From an uncultured Oleispira sp. (lineage in GTDB: Bacteria; Pseudomonadota; Gammaproteobacteria; Pseudomonadales; Oceanobacteraceae), in assembly GCA_913061415.1 (NCBI GenBank), contig CAJXUD010000016.1, positions 1 through 64,000 of the forward strand: DNA of 64,000 nt, in the 5' to 3' direction. A model generated the notes under the pieces. It searched no databases, was not told the origin of the DNA, and was given only the letters and a program-made list of their open reading frames with translations. A program made the translations under genes and the position numbers. Positions 15,228-24,200 of this stretch are shown piece by piece (positions within the stretch are counted from its first letter, which is position 1; every line of letters begins with the position of its first letter).

Positions 15228-17796
15228 TTGCCCCAGCACCTTCCGTCATTGTTTCTGCAGCAACGTCATTTTTATCTTTATTAACCGCATTCGCCACAAT
15301 CGCGGGCAATACTAATAAAGAGAAAATAGCGCTTAAGAACATAGTAATGGAGATAAAGTAACCTAGATTAATAAGGGCCTGATAACCCGATAACGTGAGT
15401 ACTAGGAAGCCTGCACCTAAAGCCAGCGTATTAATTAAAATAGGTTTTCCGCACAATCTTAATGCATCACGAATTTGCTCTAAGCGCGTTGTAGATTTAC
15501 TGGTCTTTAATGCCGAAATAATATGAATGGAGTAATCAATACCGATACCAAACGAAATGGCTGCGATAATTGATGTACCAATATCTAAGTCAACGCCCGC
15601 GGCGGCCATAAGGGCAAATACACCCAGTAACGTTAGGATTAACGGTAAAGGCACTAATAACGCAATGCTAGGTGAGCGGAAAATAAGCAGTACGACCAAC
15701 ATGATTAAAATGCCTGCAAGTACCAAGCTGCTTAATTGCCCCCATACAACTTCATCTGTTGTTGCTACTAAAATTTCACCGTAGCCTGACACTTTTATCG
15801 TACTACCCTGTGGCAGAACTGTTTTGGAATAGGTCATCACATCATTAATCACCTTACTGACCTCTGACGAGCGGTCGGTATGCAAGATGGTTAATATACG
15901 AGAATTTTGATAACGACGATCGACAACATCAAACACATCACGACCATTGCCATTTTCATACAATAGGAAGTATTGCCCTAATAACTCTGTGCTTAGCGAA
16001 GCCGGTAATGTGTAAGCTTCAGGGGTCATTGTATTATTTAGGGTTTGATTTAGGCGTTTAACAAAATCCGGTAACCCGTAAGTAAAACCAACAATGTCAT
16101 GTGTCTGAAGTCGGGCTTCAATCGCATCCAGAGCGGCGATATATTCAGCTTGTTGAAAAGAATCTACTTTACCTGATTCAATTAAAATACTGATCGGTGT
16201 GGTACCACCAAAATGCTCATTCAGTACTTTGTCGTCTATACGAATTTGACTGGTTTCTTCGAAGTAGCCTATCACTTGATTGTCTACTTTTAAGTTATTA
16301 GAAATGTACCAAGCGCTGCCAGCAATTAAGCATAATGTAACGACGACTGCAGGTTTTGCTACTTTGGCGACACCACTGAACTTGGCCATAAGGCTATCTA
16401 AGCGAGTGCTGGCAAGTAAGCCAATTTTAGGGGGGTTAGATTTCCATAGCACTAGAATGGTCGGCAAGAAGAAAATGGTAATCGCCCAAGCGATGATTAC
16501 ACCAATGCCGACAAAGAAACCAAACTCTTGAATAAAGGTTACTTCGGTCCAAGCTAATGACATAAAACCAATTGCTGTTGTAATCGTGGTAACCAGCATT
16601 GGCCAAAACAATTGCGCGATAGCCGAAGAGGCGGCTTCAGAACGCTGCTCACGCGTTGAGTTATCAGGCAGGTGGCGGTAATAATCTGATAGAAAGTGAA
16701 TGGCATCACATACAGCGATGGCAATAATGAAAACGGGAAGCATCGAGGTAATAATATTCTGTTTTACGCCCATTGCACTCATCACGCCTAACGTCCAAAT
16801 TAAGCTTAGAATTGCTATTAATAATGGAATGATCATGCCTTGCAGTCGGCCAAAGCTAATCAATAATACAAGCAGAATAACTAACAGCACGCCTGGTAAT
16901 AATGTTTGATTATCTTTTTCCATATTCGATGCGGTTTCTGACGCAATCATCGGTGGGCCGCTCAAGTGCAGTGAGTTCGCGCCTAAGTCATGATTTGCAA
17001 TAATGGTATTAATAGCCTGATACGCTAGCAACATAGAAGGTGAGTCATCTTCTGCAATATTGAACTCTAATTGAATACTGGTCGCGCGGGCATCTTCTGA
17101 TATCAATCCATTTATAAATAAAGGGTTTTGAAATACTTCCTGTTTAAGGTTCTGTATGTCTGCAGAATCAAACACAGGCTTCTCCATTAATGGATGTATA
17201 TCAATGCCATCAACGGTGGGGGTTATATTTTCTAGAGTAACTAAAGAGCGTACTTTACGAACAGGGTCAACGCGTTTAACCAGTGTGTTCAACCATTCGC
17301 CATGATTAAGGTACGTCGCTGAATCTCTATCCATACGAGTAACGAGTCTACTCAAAGGGTATGCGTCTTCTGAATTTAGTCCACCTTCTAAAATGCCATC
17401 GATCGTCGCAATTTCATCAGGTAATGCTGTCTTTAGATTTGATAATGTCGCAGCATCATCTTCTGAGGCCAAGCTCATCGATTTAAATGCTTGTGTCAGA
17501 GTTGATACTAGTGCGAGTGACTCTGAATTGAACACATCGTCTTGCTGACTAACCACGGCAATAAAAGCTTGCTCTCCGGTATTAGAGAAGAGGCTTTTAA
17601 CTTGATCACCCGCAATACGGCTTGAGTGATCTTTGTCGAGCATGTAAGGCGTTGCATTTATTTGCAGGCTACCTGCGCTGCCCAATGCAATTACTGTGAT
17701 CACTAAGAAAGCGAGAATGGTTAACCAAGGATGATTGTGTAATTTATTGGTTGCTTGAATAATAGCATCAATAGGTGATTCGGATTGAGTGCTCAT
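15220..17796 (-). CDS. RND/MMPL-superfamily exporter
   Basis: An 858-residue inner-membrane protein with the double-repeat RND layout: one N-terminal helix (about 20-42), a large periplasmic domain (about 45-285), a helix bundle (about 300-480, with GVLLVILLVLLISFGRLQG and IIAIAVCDAIHFLSDYYRH), a second periplasmic domain (about 485-690) and a second bundle (about 695-840, with SFGIGIDYSIHIISALK). The paired Asp/His motifs in helix four and ten (AVCDAIHF, GIDYSIH) are where proton-relay residues lie in COG1033/MMPL relatives. Only one base separates it from the acyl-CoA dehydrogenase stop. With the LolA-like and barrel genes downstream it should export a lipid-like product made by the first two genes of the operon. 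Confidence 0.9.
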   Translation of the reverse strand: MSTQSESPIDAIIQATNKLHNHPWLTILAFLVITVIALGSAGSLQINATPYMLDKDHSSRIAGDQVKSLFSNTGEQAFIAVVSQQDDVFNSESLALVSTLTQAFKSMSLASEDDAATLSNLKTALPDEIATIDGILEGGLNSEDAYPLSRLVTRMDRDSATYLNHGEWLNTLVKRVDPVRKVRSLVTLENITPTVDGIDIHPLMEKPVFDSADIQNLKQEVFQNPLFINGLISEDARATSIQLEFNIAEDDSPSMLLAYQAINTIIANHDLGANSLHLSGPPMIASETASNMEKDNQTLLPGVLLVILLVLLISFGRLQGMIIPLLIAILSLIWTLGVMSAMGVKQNIITSMLPVFIIAIAVCDAIHFLSDYYRHLPDNSTREQRSEAASSAIAQLFWPMLVTTITTAIGFMSLAWTEVTFIQEFGFFVGIGVIIAWAITIFFLPTILVLWKSNPPKIGLLASTRLDSLMAKFSGVAKVAKPAVVVTLCLIAGSAWYISNNLKVDNQVIGYFEETSQIRIDDKVLNEHFGGTTPISILIESGKVDSFQQAEYIAALDAIEARLQTHDIVGFTYGLPDFVKRLNQTLNNTMTPEAYTLPASLSTELLGQYFLLYENGNGRDVFDVVDRRYQNSRILTILHTDRSSEVSKVINDVMTYSKTVLPQGSTIKVSGYGEILVATTDEVVWGQLSSLVLAGILIMLVVLLIFRSPSIALLVPLPLILTLLGVFALMAAAGVDLDIGTSIIAAISFGIGIDYSIHIISALKTSKSTTRLEQIRDALRLCGKPILINTLALGAGFLVLTLSGYQALINLGYFISITMFLSAIFSLLVLPAIVANAVNKDKNDVAAETMTEGAGANA

Positions 17797-17797
17797 C

Positions 17798-19030
17798 TTA
17801 TGCCTCCTCTAATTCATTATCTTTGTGGGCTTCTGCTAATACATTGGTCCAGCTCAGTTTTAAATTTTCACGTTTTGTATTTTCGTTCTTTGATTCTTTA
17901 ACCATTGAATCCCAAATTACACGTTTATGTATTTCAGCCGTTCCGCCAGCAAACAATAATCCAATAGCATCTCGCAATAAGCGTTCATAATAATTATCAC
18001 GACGATAACCATAATTACCCATGACGCGCATGGCACTAAGCGATGATTCGTGAAATATTTCGGCTGAATACATTTTTACGATAGACGCCAACTTTGAGCA
18101 GTCTTTTCCTTTTTCAAGGGCGTGTAGCGCTCTAAATATGACACCTTTTAATAATTCCAATTTGGTTTCTATATCCACGACATACTGTTGTACATATTGG
18201 TTGTCACCAATGGATTTACCAAACGCTTTTCGTTCTAGGCTGTACTGCAGGCTTTCTTGAATAAGAGGAGTAATACATCCCGAAACGAGTATTCCAGTTA
18301 ATACTCGCTCTACTAGAAATGAAAAGTATAATACTGCAAGGCCATCGTCTTCTTTGCCTACTCGGTTATTCGTTGCTAACTGAACGTTTTCAAAATCGAT
18401 TTCACCAATGGGCGTTCCTCGATTGCCCATTAGGTCAAAGGGTTTTGATTGTTTGATACTTTCGTTATTAGTTTCAAAAATAAAGCAGGCAATCGACTTT
18501 TCTTTTTTACCGACAACCTTACCAAACGTCATGCAGATATCGGCGACGGGGGCATTTGTGATATTCCATTTTTTGCCATTTAAAACATAGCCATTTTCAG
18601 TTCTATCAACATGCGTTGTTATTGAGCGAACATCCGAACCGCACCCTTTCTCTGTAATAGCAAAGCACGCTAACTTCTCTCCGCTAATGAGTTCAGGCAA
18701 CCATGTTTCGCACTGCTCTTTCGTTCCGTAGTTAACGAGTGCAGATTGCACCAGTGCCACTTGTGCGACCAGTGTCACTAGAACGCCCATGTCTTGACAG
18801 CCAGCTGCGAAGCCTTCTAAAGCCGCGCCAAACTCTGCAATACCTAAGCCTGCCCCGCCATATTCTTCCGGCATGCAAAGACCGAATAAACCCGTGTCGC
18901 CCACCTTTTTCCATAGAACTCGATCGAAATTTATTTTGGCATCTCGCTCAGCCGCTGACGGCCTCACAATGTCATAACCAACGGTATAATATTTAGATTT
19001 TAAGCTTTGTTGTTCGGCATTCCATTCCAT
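17798..19030 (-). CDS. Acyl-CoA dehydrogenase (long-chain/isovaleryl-type active site)
   Basis: A 410-residue flavoprotein with the normal order of acyl-CoA dehydrogenase segments: ITEKGCGSDVRSITT (about 125-139), VLNGKKWNITNAP (about 149-161), LERKAFGKSIGDNQ (265-278) and the C-terminal LFAGGTAEIHKRVIW. The usual medium-chain catalytic Glu in YEGT is replaced here (FAGGT). A Glu at residue 259, eleven before AFGK, lies where long-chain and isovaleryl-CoA dehydrogenases carry theirs, so catalysis may still be possible. The enzyme would desaturate an acyl thioester. Its place between a ThiF/acyltransferase fusion and an exporter suggests it tailors the acyl chain of the exported product and is not a beta-oxidation enzyme. 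It begins 7 bases after the upstream stop. Confidence 0.88.
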   Translation of the reverse strand: MEWNAEQQSLKSKYYTVGYDIVRPSAAERDAKINFDRVLWKKVGDTGLFGLCMPEEYGGAGLGIAEFGAALEGFAAGCQDMGVLVTLVAQVALVQSALVNYGTKEQCETWLPELISGEKLACFAITEKGCGSDVRSITTHVDRTENGYVLNGKKWNITNAPVADICMTFGKVVGKKEKSIACFIFETNNESIKQSKPFDLMGNRGTPIGEIDFENVQLATNNRVGKEDDGLAVLYFSFLVERVLTGILVSGCITPLIQESLQYSLERKAFGKSIGDNQYVQQYVVDIETKLELLKGVIFRALHALEKGKDCSKLASIVKMYSAEIFHESSLSAMRVMGNYGYRRDNYYERLLRDAIGLLFAGGTAEIHKRVIWDSMVKESKNENTKRENLKLSWTNVLAEAHKDNELEEA

Positions 19031-19037
19031 ATCGGTA

Positions 19038-20840
19038 TCAACTCTCAGTTTCTGTAATTAGTAGCGGGGTTACGCTGGATTTTTTGTATGTGTTTTTTAT
19101 GCTTTTATATGCACTCAGAAACTGTTCGTCTCTAAGGGATATTAATGATTCAACCTCTGATACTTTTTGCATATCGATGTTATTAGTTTCAAACCAAAAG
19201 GGTGAAACTGAGCGATCATCATATCGACTCGCATATAAATGATTCTTCGGGATACAGACTTCAGAATTTTCTATTACCGTTGGGTTAAAGCCGTATAGGT
19301 CTAAGTTGCGTAACGTAACGTTTGTTTCACCGTCACCCACCATGGCAAGAATGTTATTTTCTGGATTGGTAATTAATGCTCTATAAGCACTTAATAGTAG
19401 TAACCCTACTTTTCCAGAAACTACAGGATTCGTTTCTTTGGTTTTTACTACACGACCAATTTCACGAACTTGTTCTACGGTGTATCGTGAGAGCGGCTTA
19501 ACATTCGAATACAAGGTTTTGCCAAAGGCTTTTTCTACTGAATAAAGTGCTCTATCGCTTTGTGAGAGTTCAACACCTGTATCGATTGGAGCCTTTAGCG
19601 TGGAGTAAGCCATGAGTTTACCGGTTAGCTTTTCTAGTACGATAATATGTATATCGTCAGCAGATAGGTTATCTAATGATTCGCTATGCAATAGCTCTTT
19701 CGATGCTTGGTCCTGATTAATAAAACCTACTTTTGCATAATGAACAAAGGCATAACGTAGAAGCTGCTTGGCAATAGTGCTATTAATTTCGTTATTCGGT
19801 ATGCCCAAACATAGCAGGCTAGGGGTTTCTGCTAATAGGTATTTTTTGTTTGAGAAGTCGTTGCGTAAAGAAGGAATTAAAGGAATGTCGTAATGTTTGA
19901 TTGAACGCTTTAAAAATTCGTCATCTTGAATGTCATCTTTTTCAGTTTTCCATACCTCGATAGCTGTTTGATATGCTTCAAGTTTTTTAGCATCTTCGTA
20001 TTCCCCCCGTATTAATTTCCAGACATCAACCGTGTATTCTTTTTTAACGGGTTTGTTATTCAGCATATCGATCACCAGACCTGTCGTGATCGTACCAAAT
20101 AAATTGGCTGCTATGCCTAATTGAGAGGTGTAATCCTTACCTTGCTGACTTCTTTCAAGCTCTTCAAACATGGCTTCAGGAATTTCAGTAACAGGCACAA
20201 GAAAGGTGCAGACTTTTAAGGGTTCCATAGTCGCAACCATTTCTGTGTTTATTTGATTATCAAATAACGCTAATGACTTATTTCGGTAATCAAAAATAGG
20301 AATGTATTGAGTAGCGGCCATATCGTAGCCACAAATAACGGCTTTATGGTATTGATGGCATACTTGATGTAATAAAAATTTCATCTCTAAGCCAGAACGG
20401 CCGGTTACATCAACGGCATCGATAACTATATCGGCACGATTTACGTAATCTTCTACGTTGTCTGGCGTAATACCGATATTGCAGACTTCAATCTTTGCAA
20501 ATGGGTTAATAGCATTGCAGCGTAATCTAAATACTTCTGGCTTCAATTCACCTACATCATCTAATGTCATATTTTGACGGTTAGAATTGTTTAAATCATA
20601 AGTGCCATTATCAATCAGTATTAGGTTTTCAGCCCCACTCCTGACTAATAACTCAATTGCACTGCCCCCTGTTGATCCACACCCTGCTACTAAAATAACC
20701 GAATCTCTGAGCACTGCTTGTTCTTGTTCAGAAATGAACCCTGCATTACGCAAAGTAAATTCATGATAGAAATCTTTTTTATTATACTTAATGAATTCAT
20801 AGGTTTTTCCCCAGTAAAATTTTTGGGGGACTGTACGCAT
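19038..20840 (-). CDS. ThiF/E1-like adenylyltransferase fused to a GNAT-like N-acyltransferase domain
   Basis: A 600-residue two-domain protein. The N-terminal half (about 25-290) is an E1/ThiF/MoeB-type domain: nucleotide loop VAGCGSTGGS (51-60), LIDNGTYDLNNSNRQN with D77 and the catalytic-type R88, K100, and IDAVD (D141, D144). The usual paired CxxC zinc motif is not seen. The C-terminal half (about 320-590) has GNAT features: a strand HIIVLEKLTGKLMAYSTL, the turn VREIGRVVKT that recalls the E-x-x-R segment of acyl-homoserine-lactone and N-acyl amino acid synthases, then VGLLLLSAYRAL and LRNLDLYGFNPTV. This hints at activation of a carboxylate by adenylation and N-acylation of an amine. It is the first gene of the export operon. 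The GNAT assignment is less certain than the ThiF one. Confidence 0.75.
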   Translation of the reverse strand: MRTVPQKFYWGKTYEFIKYNKKDFYHEFTLRNAGFISEQEQAVLRDSVILVAGCGSTGGSAIELLVRSGAENLILIDNGTYDLNNSNRQNMTLDDVGELKPEVFRLRCNAINPFAKIEVCNIGITPDNVEDYVNRADIVIDAVDVTGRSGLEMKFLLHQVCHQYHKAVICGYDMAATQYIPIFDYRNKSLALFDNQINTEMVATMEPLKVCTFLVPVTEIPEAMFEELERSQQGKDYTSQLGIAANLFGTITTGLVIDMLNNKPVKKEYTVDVWKLIRGEYEDAKKLEAYQTAIEVWKTEKDDIQDDEFLKRSIKHYDIPLIPSLRNDFSNKKYLLAETPSLLCLGIPNNEINSTIAKQLLRYAFVHYAKVGFINQDQASKELLHSESLDNLSADDIHIIVLEKLTGKLMAYSTLKAPIDTGVELSQSDRALYSVEKAFGKTLYSNVKPLSRYTVEQVREIGRVVKTKETNPVVSGKVGLLLLSAYRALITNPENNILAMVGDGETNVTLRNLDLYGFNPTVIENSEVCIPKNHLYASRYDDRSVSPFWFETNNIDMQKVSEVESLISLRDEQFLSAYKSIKNTYKKSSVTPLLITETES

Positions 20841-20935
20841 TAATTTAATGACACAACAACAAGAAATTTTTGTTCCGCGTCATGAAAGAAATCATTTACA
20901 ATAAGCAGGCTATAAATTTTTTTATAAAAAGGTTG

Positions 20936-20953
20936 GTACTATCTCCTTAGTAC
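20936..20953. promoter_or_regulatory. Short inverted repeat in the divergent promoter region
   Basis: GTACT (20936-20940) and AGTAC (20949-20953) flank ATCTCCTT between the divergent export operon (start 20840) and the PAS gene. An A/T palindrome (TATAAATTTTTTTATAAA) lies just upstream at about 20910-20930. Both could serve the start of either transcript; the repeat is short enough to be chance. Confidence 0.25.
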
Positions 20954-21011
20954 TGACTAAATGCCATACGGACAGCATGTTAAACAGGACTGCATTAGAG
21001 GCTATTGCACG

Positions 21012-21896
21012 ATGAAAGCACGGGATCTTATTTCTTTATTGGAAAGTTGCGATGGTGACATGGATGTATCTGTTTCTTTTTCAGGTAACTCAAACCAAGA
21101 GGATTTGGTAAGTCCTATACACATCACCAGTTGTGATGCAGAAGAAACCCGCTGCTACCAGAACCTTGTTGAACTATCACCCGAAGGTTTATTGGTTATA
21201 AACGCAAATGATAAAATTAGTTATATAAATCCAACACTGTTACAAAAATTAGGAGGGGGGGAGTCAAACTTATTTCTCTCTTCTATATATAATCTAGTTC
21301 GCGTTGAAGATTCTGATTTACTAAAACGTTTAATTGATAATTTAAAAAATAATAATAGCCAACAAGCTTCTTTTCCAATATTAAAAATGAGCGGGGAGTC
21401 TTTTTGGGCGAGAGTATCATTTGCTATTATTCCTAGCGATGACGGGCAATACCGAGGTGCTATATTAACTATCACAGACACCAGTGATACACAGCAGTTG
21501 CTAGCCGCAAATACGGATGATTCTTTAGATAGTAAAGTCGAGCGAATTCCTGACCACATTGATCAACTAAAGCAATCAAAGGCCAGTAAATTAGAAGAAA
21601 AAATGACCTTAGAAAGCACCACTCTAATTTATGCAACCCCTTATTGGCACCAAGAAAAGTACTTGTATTTAATTTACCCTAAAAAGAATAATCAAAGGCA
21701 AAGAGAATACATAGGAACAAAAAAAGCCAAAGTAGAGCAAGCGTTAAATTCGGTTAAACGTGGCAAACGCTATACCCAGGTATGCAAAGAAATAGATGAT
21801 ATTAATCAACAACTTAGAACAGCCACTTTCAAATTAGATAGCTTTTTATGGGAATTGGCCAAAATGCCACCTGGATTTCAAAACAGCCTTAATTAG
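21012..21896 (+). CDS. PAS-domain protein
   Basis: I prefer the ATG at 21012 (GAGG about 10 bases upstream, then MKARDLISLLESCDGDMDVS); an in-frame ATG at 20961 would add 17 residues without a good ribosome site. Near the N-terminus (about 50-155) is a PAS domain: YQNLVELSPEGLLVINANDK, INPTLLQKLGG, GESFWARVSFAIIP and YRGAILTITDTSD. A charged linker (about 165-205) follows. The C-terminal domain is basic, with YLYLIYPKKNNQRQREYIG and a helical end; it could bind nucleic acid or a partner but has no known motif. No kinase, GGDEF or EAL domain is attached. It is divergent from the ThiF operon and could be its regulator, which is inference from position only. Confidence 0.7.
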   Translation: MKARDLISLLESCDGDMDVSVSFSGNSNQEDLVSPIHITSCDAEETRCYQNLVELSPEGLLVINANDKISYINPTLLQKLGGGESNLFLSSIYNLVRVEDSDLLKRLIDNLKNNNSQQASFPILKMSGESFWARVSFAIIPSDDGQYRGAILTITDTSDTQQLLAANTDDSLDSKVERIPDHIDQLKQSKASKLEEKMTLESTTLIYATPYWHQEKYLYLIYPKKNNQRQREYIGTKKAKVEQALNSVKRGKRYTQVCKEIDDINQQLRTATFKLDSFLWELAKMPPGFQNSLN

Positions 21897-22089
21897 TGTT
21901 GTTTTAAATTTTTATTCTTTCATGAGCATTTTTTATAAGGCTTTCAAGCACTTGCAAAGTGTGGGTTGCACTATTAAGCAACATGCATTGTTATCGACTA
22001 CTCTTACTTAATAAGGTAATTGTGTCCAATGTTTACCAATAAGCACTTGCCTAGGATAATCATACTGTGAATATTTGATGAGGCTGCCA

Positions 22090-22830
22090 ATGTTGCTGAA
22101 AATACTAATCACTATGCTCAGTCTAGGGGCAGCTTCTTCGGCATATTCAGTAGAAGAAATAACGGTGGCCTTTGGTAATGCACTGGCTCCTTGGGTAATG
22201 CCCGCGACGAATAACGGTATTATTATTGATATTATTACCGAAGCATTAGAACCTGCTGGCTATAAAGTTGTACCAATCTACTACCCTTATCTACGTAGGA
22301 TTACTCAATATAGAAACGGCTTTGTGGATGTCTCAAGCGACATTAACGTGAATACGATGACGGAGGAAAATTTAGCCGGATTTTTATCAGACGATGCTTA
22401 TACCTATGAGAATTTTGCCTTTGCCCTAAAAGTAAAAGGCTATAAGTTCAAACACCTTAATGAACTAGGTAACTTGTCACTATTATCATGGCAGGGAGCA
22501 ATCGCGCATTTAGGTAATGAGTATGCCCAAATGGCAAGCAACAACCCTTACTATTTTGAAACCAATCGCCAAGAATCTCAAATACAAATGCTTTTTCTTA
22601 AGCGCGTAGATGTCGTGCAACTTGATGAAAAGATTTTTGACTATTTCCGTTCAAAAGTCGAACAAAATGGCATTGTCGATACAACAGAAGAAGTTGATCG
22701 TTTCCCGTTGTTTGGTGCGAGTTCTAATGGGTTTTTATTTCATGATAAGAAAATCCGAGATACATTTAACCGCCAACTCAAGTTGTTAAAAGAGAGCGGC
22801 CGCTATGCAGAAATCTTAGAGCGCTATTAA
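22090..22830 (+). CDS. Periplasmic solute-binding protein, family 3
   Basis: A 246-residue secreted protein. The ATG at 22090 is preferred because TGAGG precedes it by 6 bases; two starts upstream (22075, 22078) lack a site. The signal peptide is LKILITMLSLGAASSAYS. The mature part has the two-lobed family-3 binding fold: ITVAFGNALAPWVMP at the start, GIIIDIITEALEPAGYKV, RRITQYRNGFVDVSSD and the late GYKFKHLNELGNLSLLSWQG. No transporter genes are adjacent, so it may be a stand-alone or signalling-associated binder and not part of an ABC importer. It stands alone between a PAS gene and a convergent glycosyltransferase gene. Confidence 0.8.
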   Translation: MLLKILITMLSLGAASSAYSVEEITVAFGNALAPWVMPATNNGIIIDIITEALEPAGYKVVPIYYPYLRRITQYRNGFVDVSSDINVNTMTEENLAGFLSDDAYTYENFAFALKVKGYKFKHLNELGNLSLLSWQGAIAHLGNEYAQMASNNPYYFETNRQESQIQMLFLKRVDVVQLDEKIFDYFRSKVEQNGIVDTTEEVDRFPLFGASSNGFLFHDKKIRDTFNRQLKLLKESGRYAEILERY

Positions 22831-22889
22831 GCTCTAAGCTTCTGTAAAAATACCCGTACATAATTTTATTAACAAGTTATTGCCATCAA

Positions 22890-24038
22890 CTAGTATGCTC
22901 TGGAATTAACCAGTAAACTCAGTCGTTGCGCCATACTTTGAAAATGTTCAAGATTAGGTTTGTGCCAACTACCTTTTACAACATACTCGTATTTCAAATA
23001 ATCTAAAAATGATGAAGTTAAATGTTTATTAGGCTCCCAATTAGACACTCGCTTTATATTTTTAATTAGTTCATCAGTAGAATTTGCCGAAAGAGTTATA
23101 CCTTGTATATTATAAAAAGCCTGTCCAAGTACAATCACTTTTTTTCTCATAAGTAACGCTTCCATTCCCACAGATGAGTTTATTGTAACAACTGCGCTAG
23201 AATCCTTTATTAAAATAGATGTTTCAACATCATTAATAACAAATATTTTTTTTGACACCTTCGTTATCTTTTCAAATAATTCTTGATAGCACTGTTCACA
23301 AGAAGGATGTGATTTAAGAATAACATTTGGCATAGAGCTACCTAACACATTTTCAACCTCTAATAGCAATTCAACCAGCGAAAACATATTATCAATCCAA
23401 GGTGAAAACATAGTAATCTGACTATCTATATTCACCTGAAATGGAATGAAAATATAGTCATCAGGTAATTCAACAGAATCTCCATTTCCAGAAACCTCAG
23501 TGACAAGGGTATCCTTAATGTTTCTATTTATATAATATGCAGGATCTCTAGGTACAGAATTTAAATAATTTATCCCTTTTAAATCCAAAGTTGTAGTTCC
23601 TGGCAGCGCTCCTCGTTCGATAAAACAACAAGGAATACTAAGTTTTTTAGCGGCAATTACGGCTATTCTTTGACGAAATTTTAGACCATTCCAAATAACA
23701 AGCTGTTCTACTTTTCTATTTAATAATTGATCGTGGTAACTTGTATAGAGTAATTTAGATTCTATTGATTTTATAAATTCGAAAAATTTCCAATATATCG
23801 ATTTTGAATTGCTATGCTTTGGATGGTTTTTCTTTTCTTTAATTACCTCTGCAACAGCCAGATCTAATTCACTAGGCATAGATGTATATATGGCTTTAAC
23901 CCAGTGTTTTATTTTTAGAAGATCTTTATACCAAAGCACCAAAGGTTTACGATCACCTATCGATGTAATATACCCTGATAATTTTGATGCGTATTGACGC
24001 TGAGTATCTCTTGAGGCAAATATTGCAATTAACATAGC
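22890..24038 (-). CDS. Capsule-type glycosyltransferase (KpsC/KpsS-like)
   Basis: A 382-residue cytosolic protein. I chose the ATG at 24038 (LIAIFASRDTQRQYASK) because TTAGGTG lies 5 bases ahead; an in-frame ATG at 24062 has no such site. Features of the capsule polysaccharide synthesis/export family are LPDDYIFIPFQVNIDSQI (sugar-nucleotide half), NVILKSHPSCEQCY, and the late SSAVVTINSSVGMEALLMRK followed by VIVLGQAFYN, where a family Glu/His set binds the nucleotide. Relatives add the linker sugars or trim the chain in group 2-type capsules. No other capsule gene is in the window. The four TGTGA repeats at 24148-24185 lie in its promoter, so it is the likely target of the two-component system upstream. 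Confidence 0.75.
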   Translation of the reverse strand, partial: AMLIAIFASRDTQRQYASKLSGYITSIGDRKPLVLWYKDLLKIKHWVKAIYTSMPSELDLAVAEVIKEKKNHPKHSNSKSIYWKFFEFIKSIESKLLYTSYHDQLLNRKVEQLVIWNGLKFRQRIAVIAAKKLSIPCCFIERGALPGTTTLDLKGINYLNSVPRDPAYYINRNIKDTLVTEVSGNGDSVELPDDYIFIPFQVNIDSQITMFSPWIDNMFSLVELLLEVENVLGSSMPNVILKSHPSCEQCYQELFEKITKVSKKIFVINDVETSILIKDSSAVVTINSSVGMEALLMRKKVIVLGQAFYNIQGITLSANSTDELIKNIKRVSNWEPNKHLTSSFLDYLKYEYVVKGSWHKPNLEHFQSMAQRLSLLVNSRAY

Positions 24039-24147
24039 ACACCTAACATATAGCTCAATCATACGTAAGGTCTTATTTAACCCAACGATGACTGACTATA
24101 ATTGATCACGCTAGAATTTAGCGATGTGTACAGAATGCCAACGCTAG

Positions 24148-24185
24148 TGTGACCAAGATGTGAATGAAATGTGAAAAAAGTGTGA
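24148..24185. promoter_or_regulatory. Four TGTGA repeats at exact 11-bp spacing
   Basis: TGTGA occurs at 24148, 24159, 24170 and 24181, always 11 bases apart. OmpR/PhoB-family regulators bind head-to-tail half-sites with this spacing. The block lies 110-147 bases before the glycosyltransferase start on the minus strand (read as TCACA there) and just after the end of the histidine kinase gene. A TATAGT-like -10 lies further toward the glycosyltransferase. Binding by the response regulator at 25556-26227 is the simplest inference. Confidence 0.6.
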
Positions 24186-24200
24186 ACATATGAAAATTAA

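Noticed and set aside
21900-22089. Repeated TTGC/GCAA words between the PAS and solute-binding genes as an operator
   Set aside because: The pairs are short, irregularly spaced and not convincing beyond base composition.
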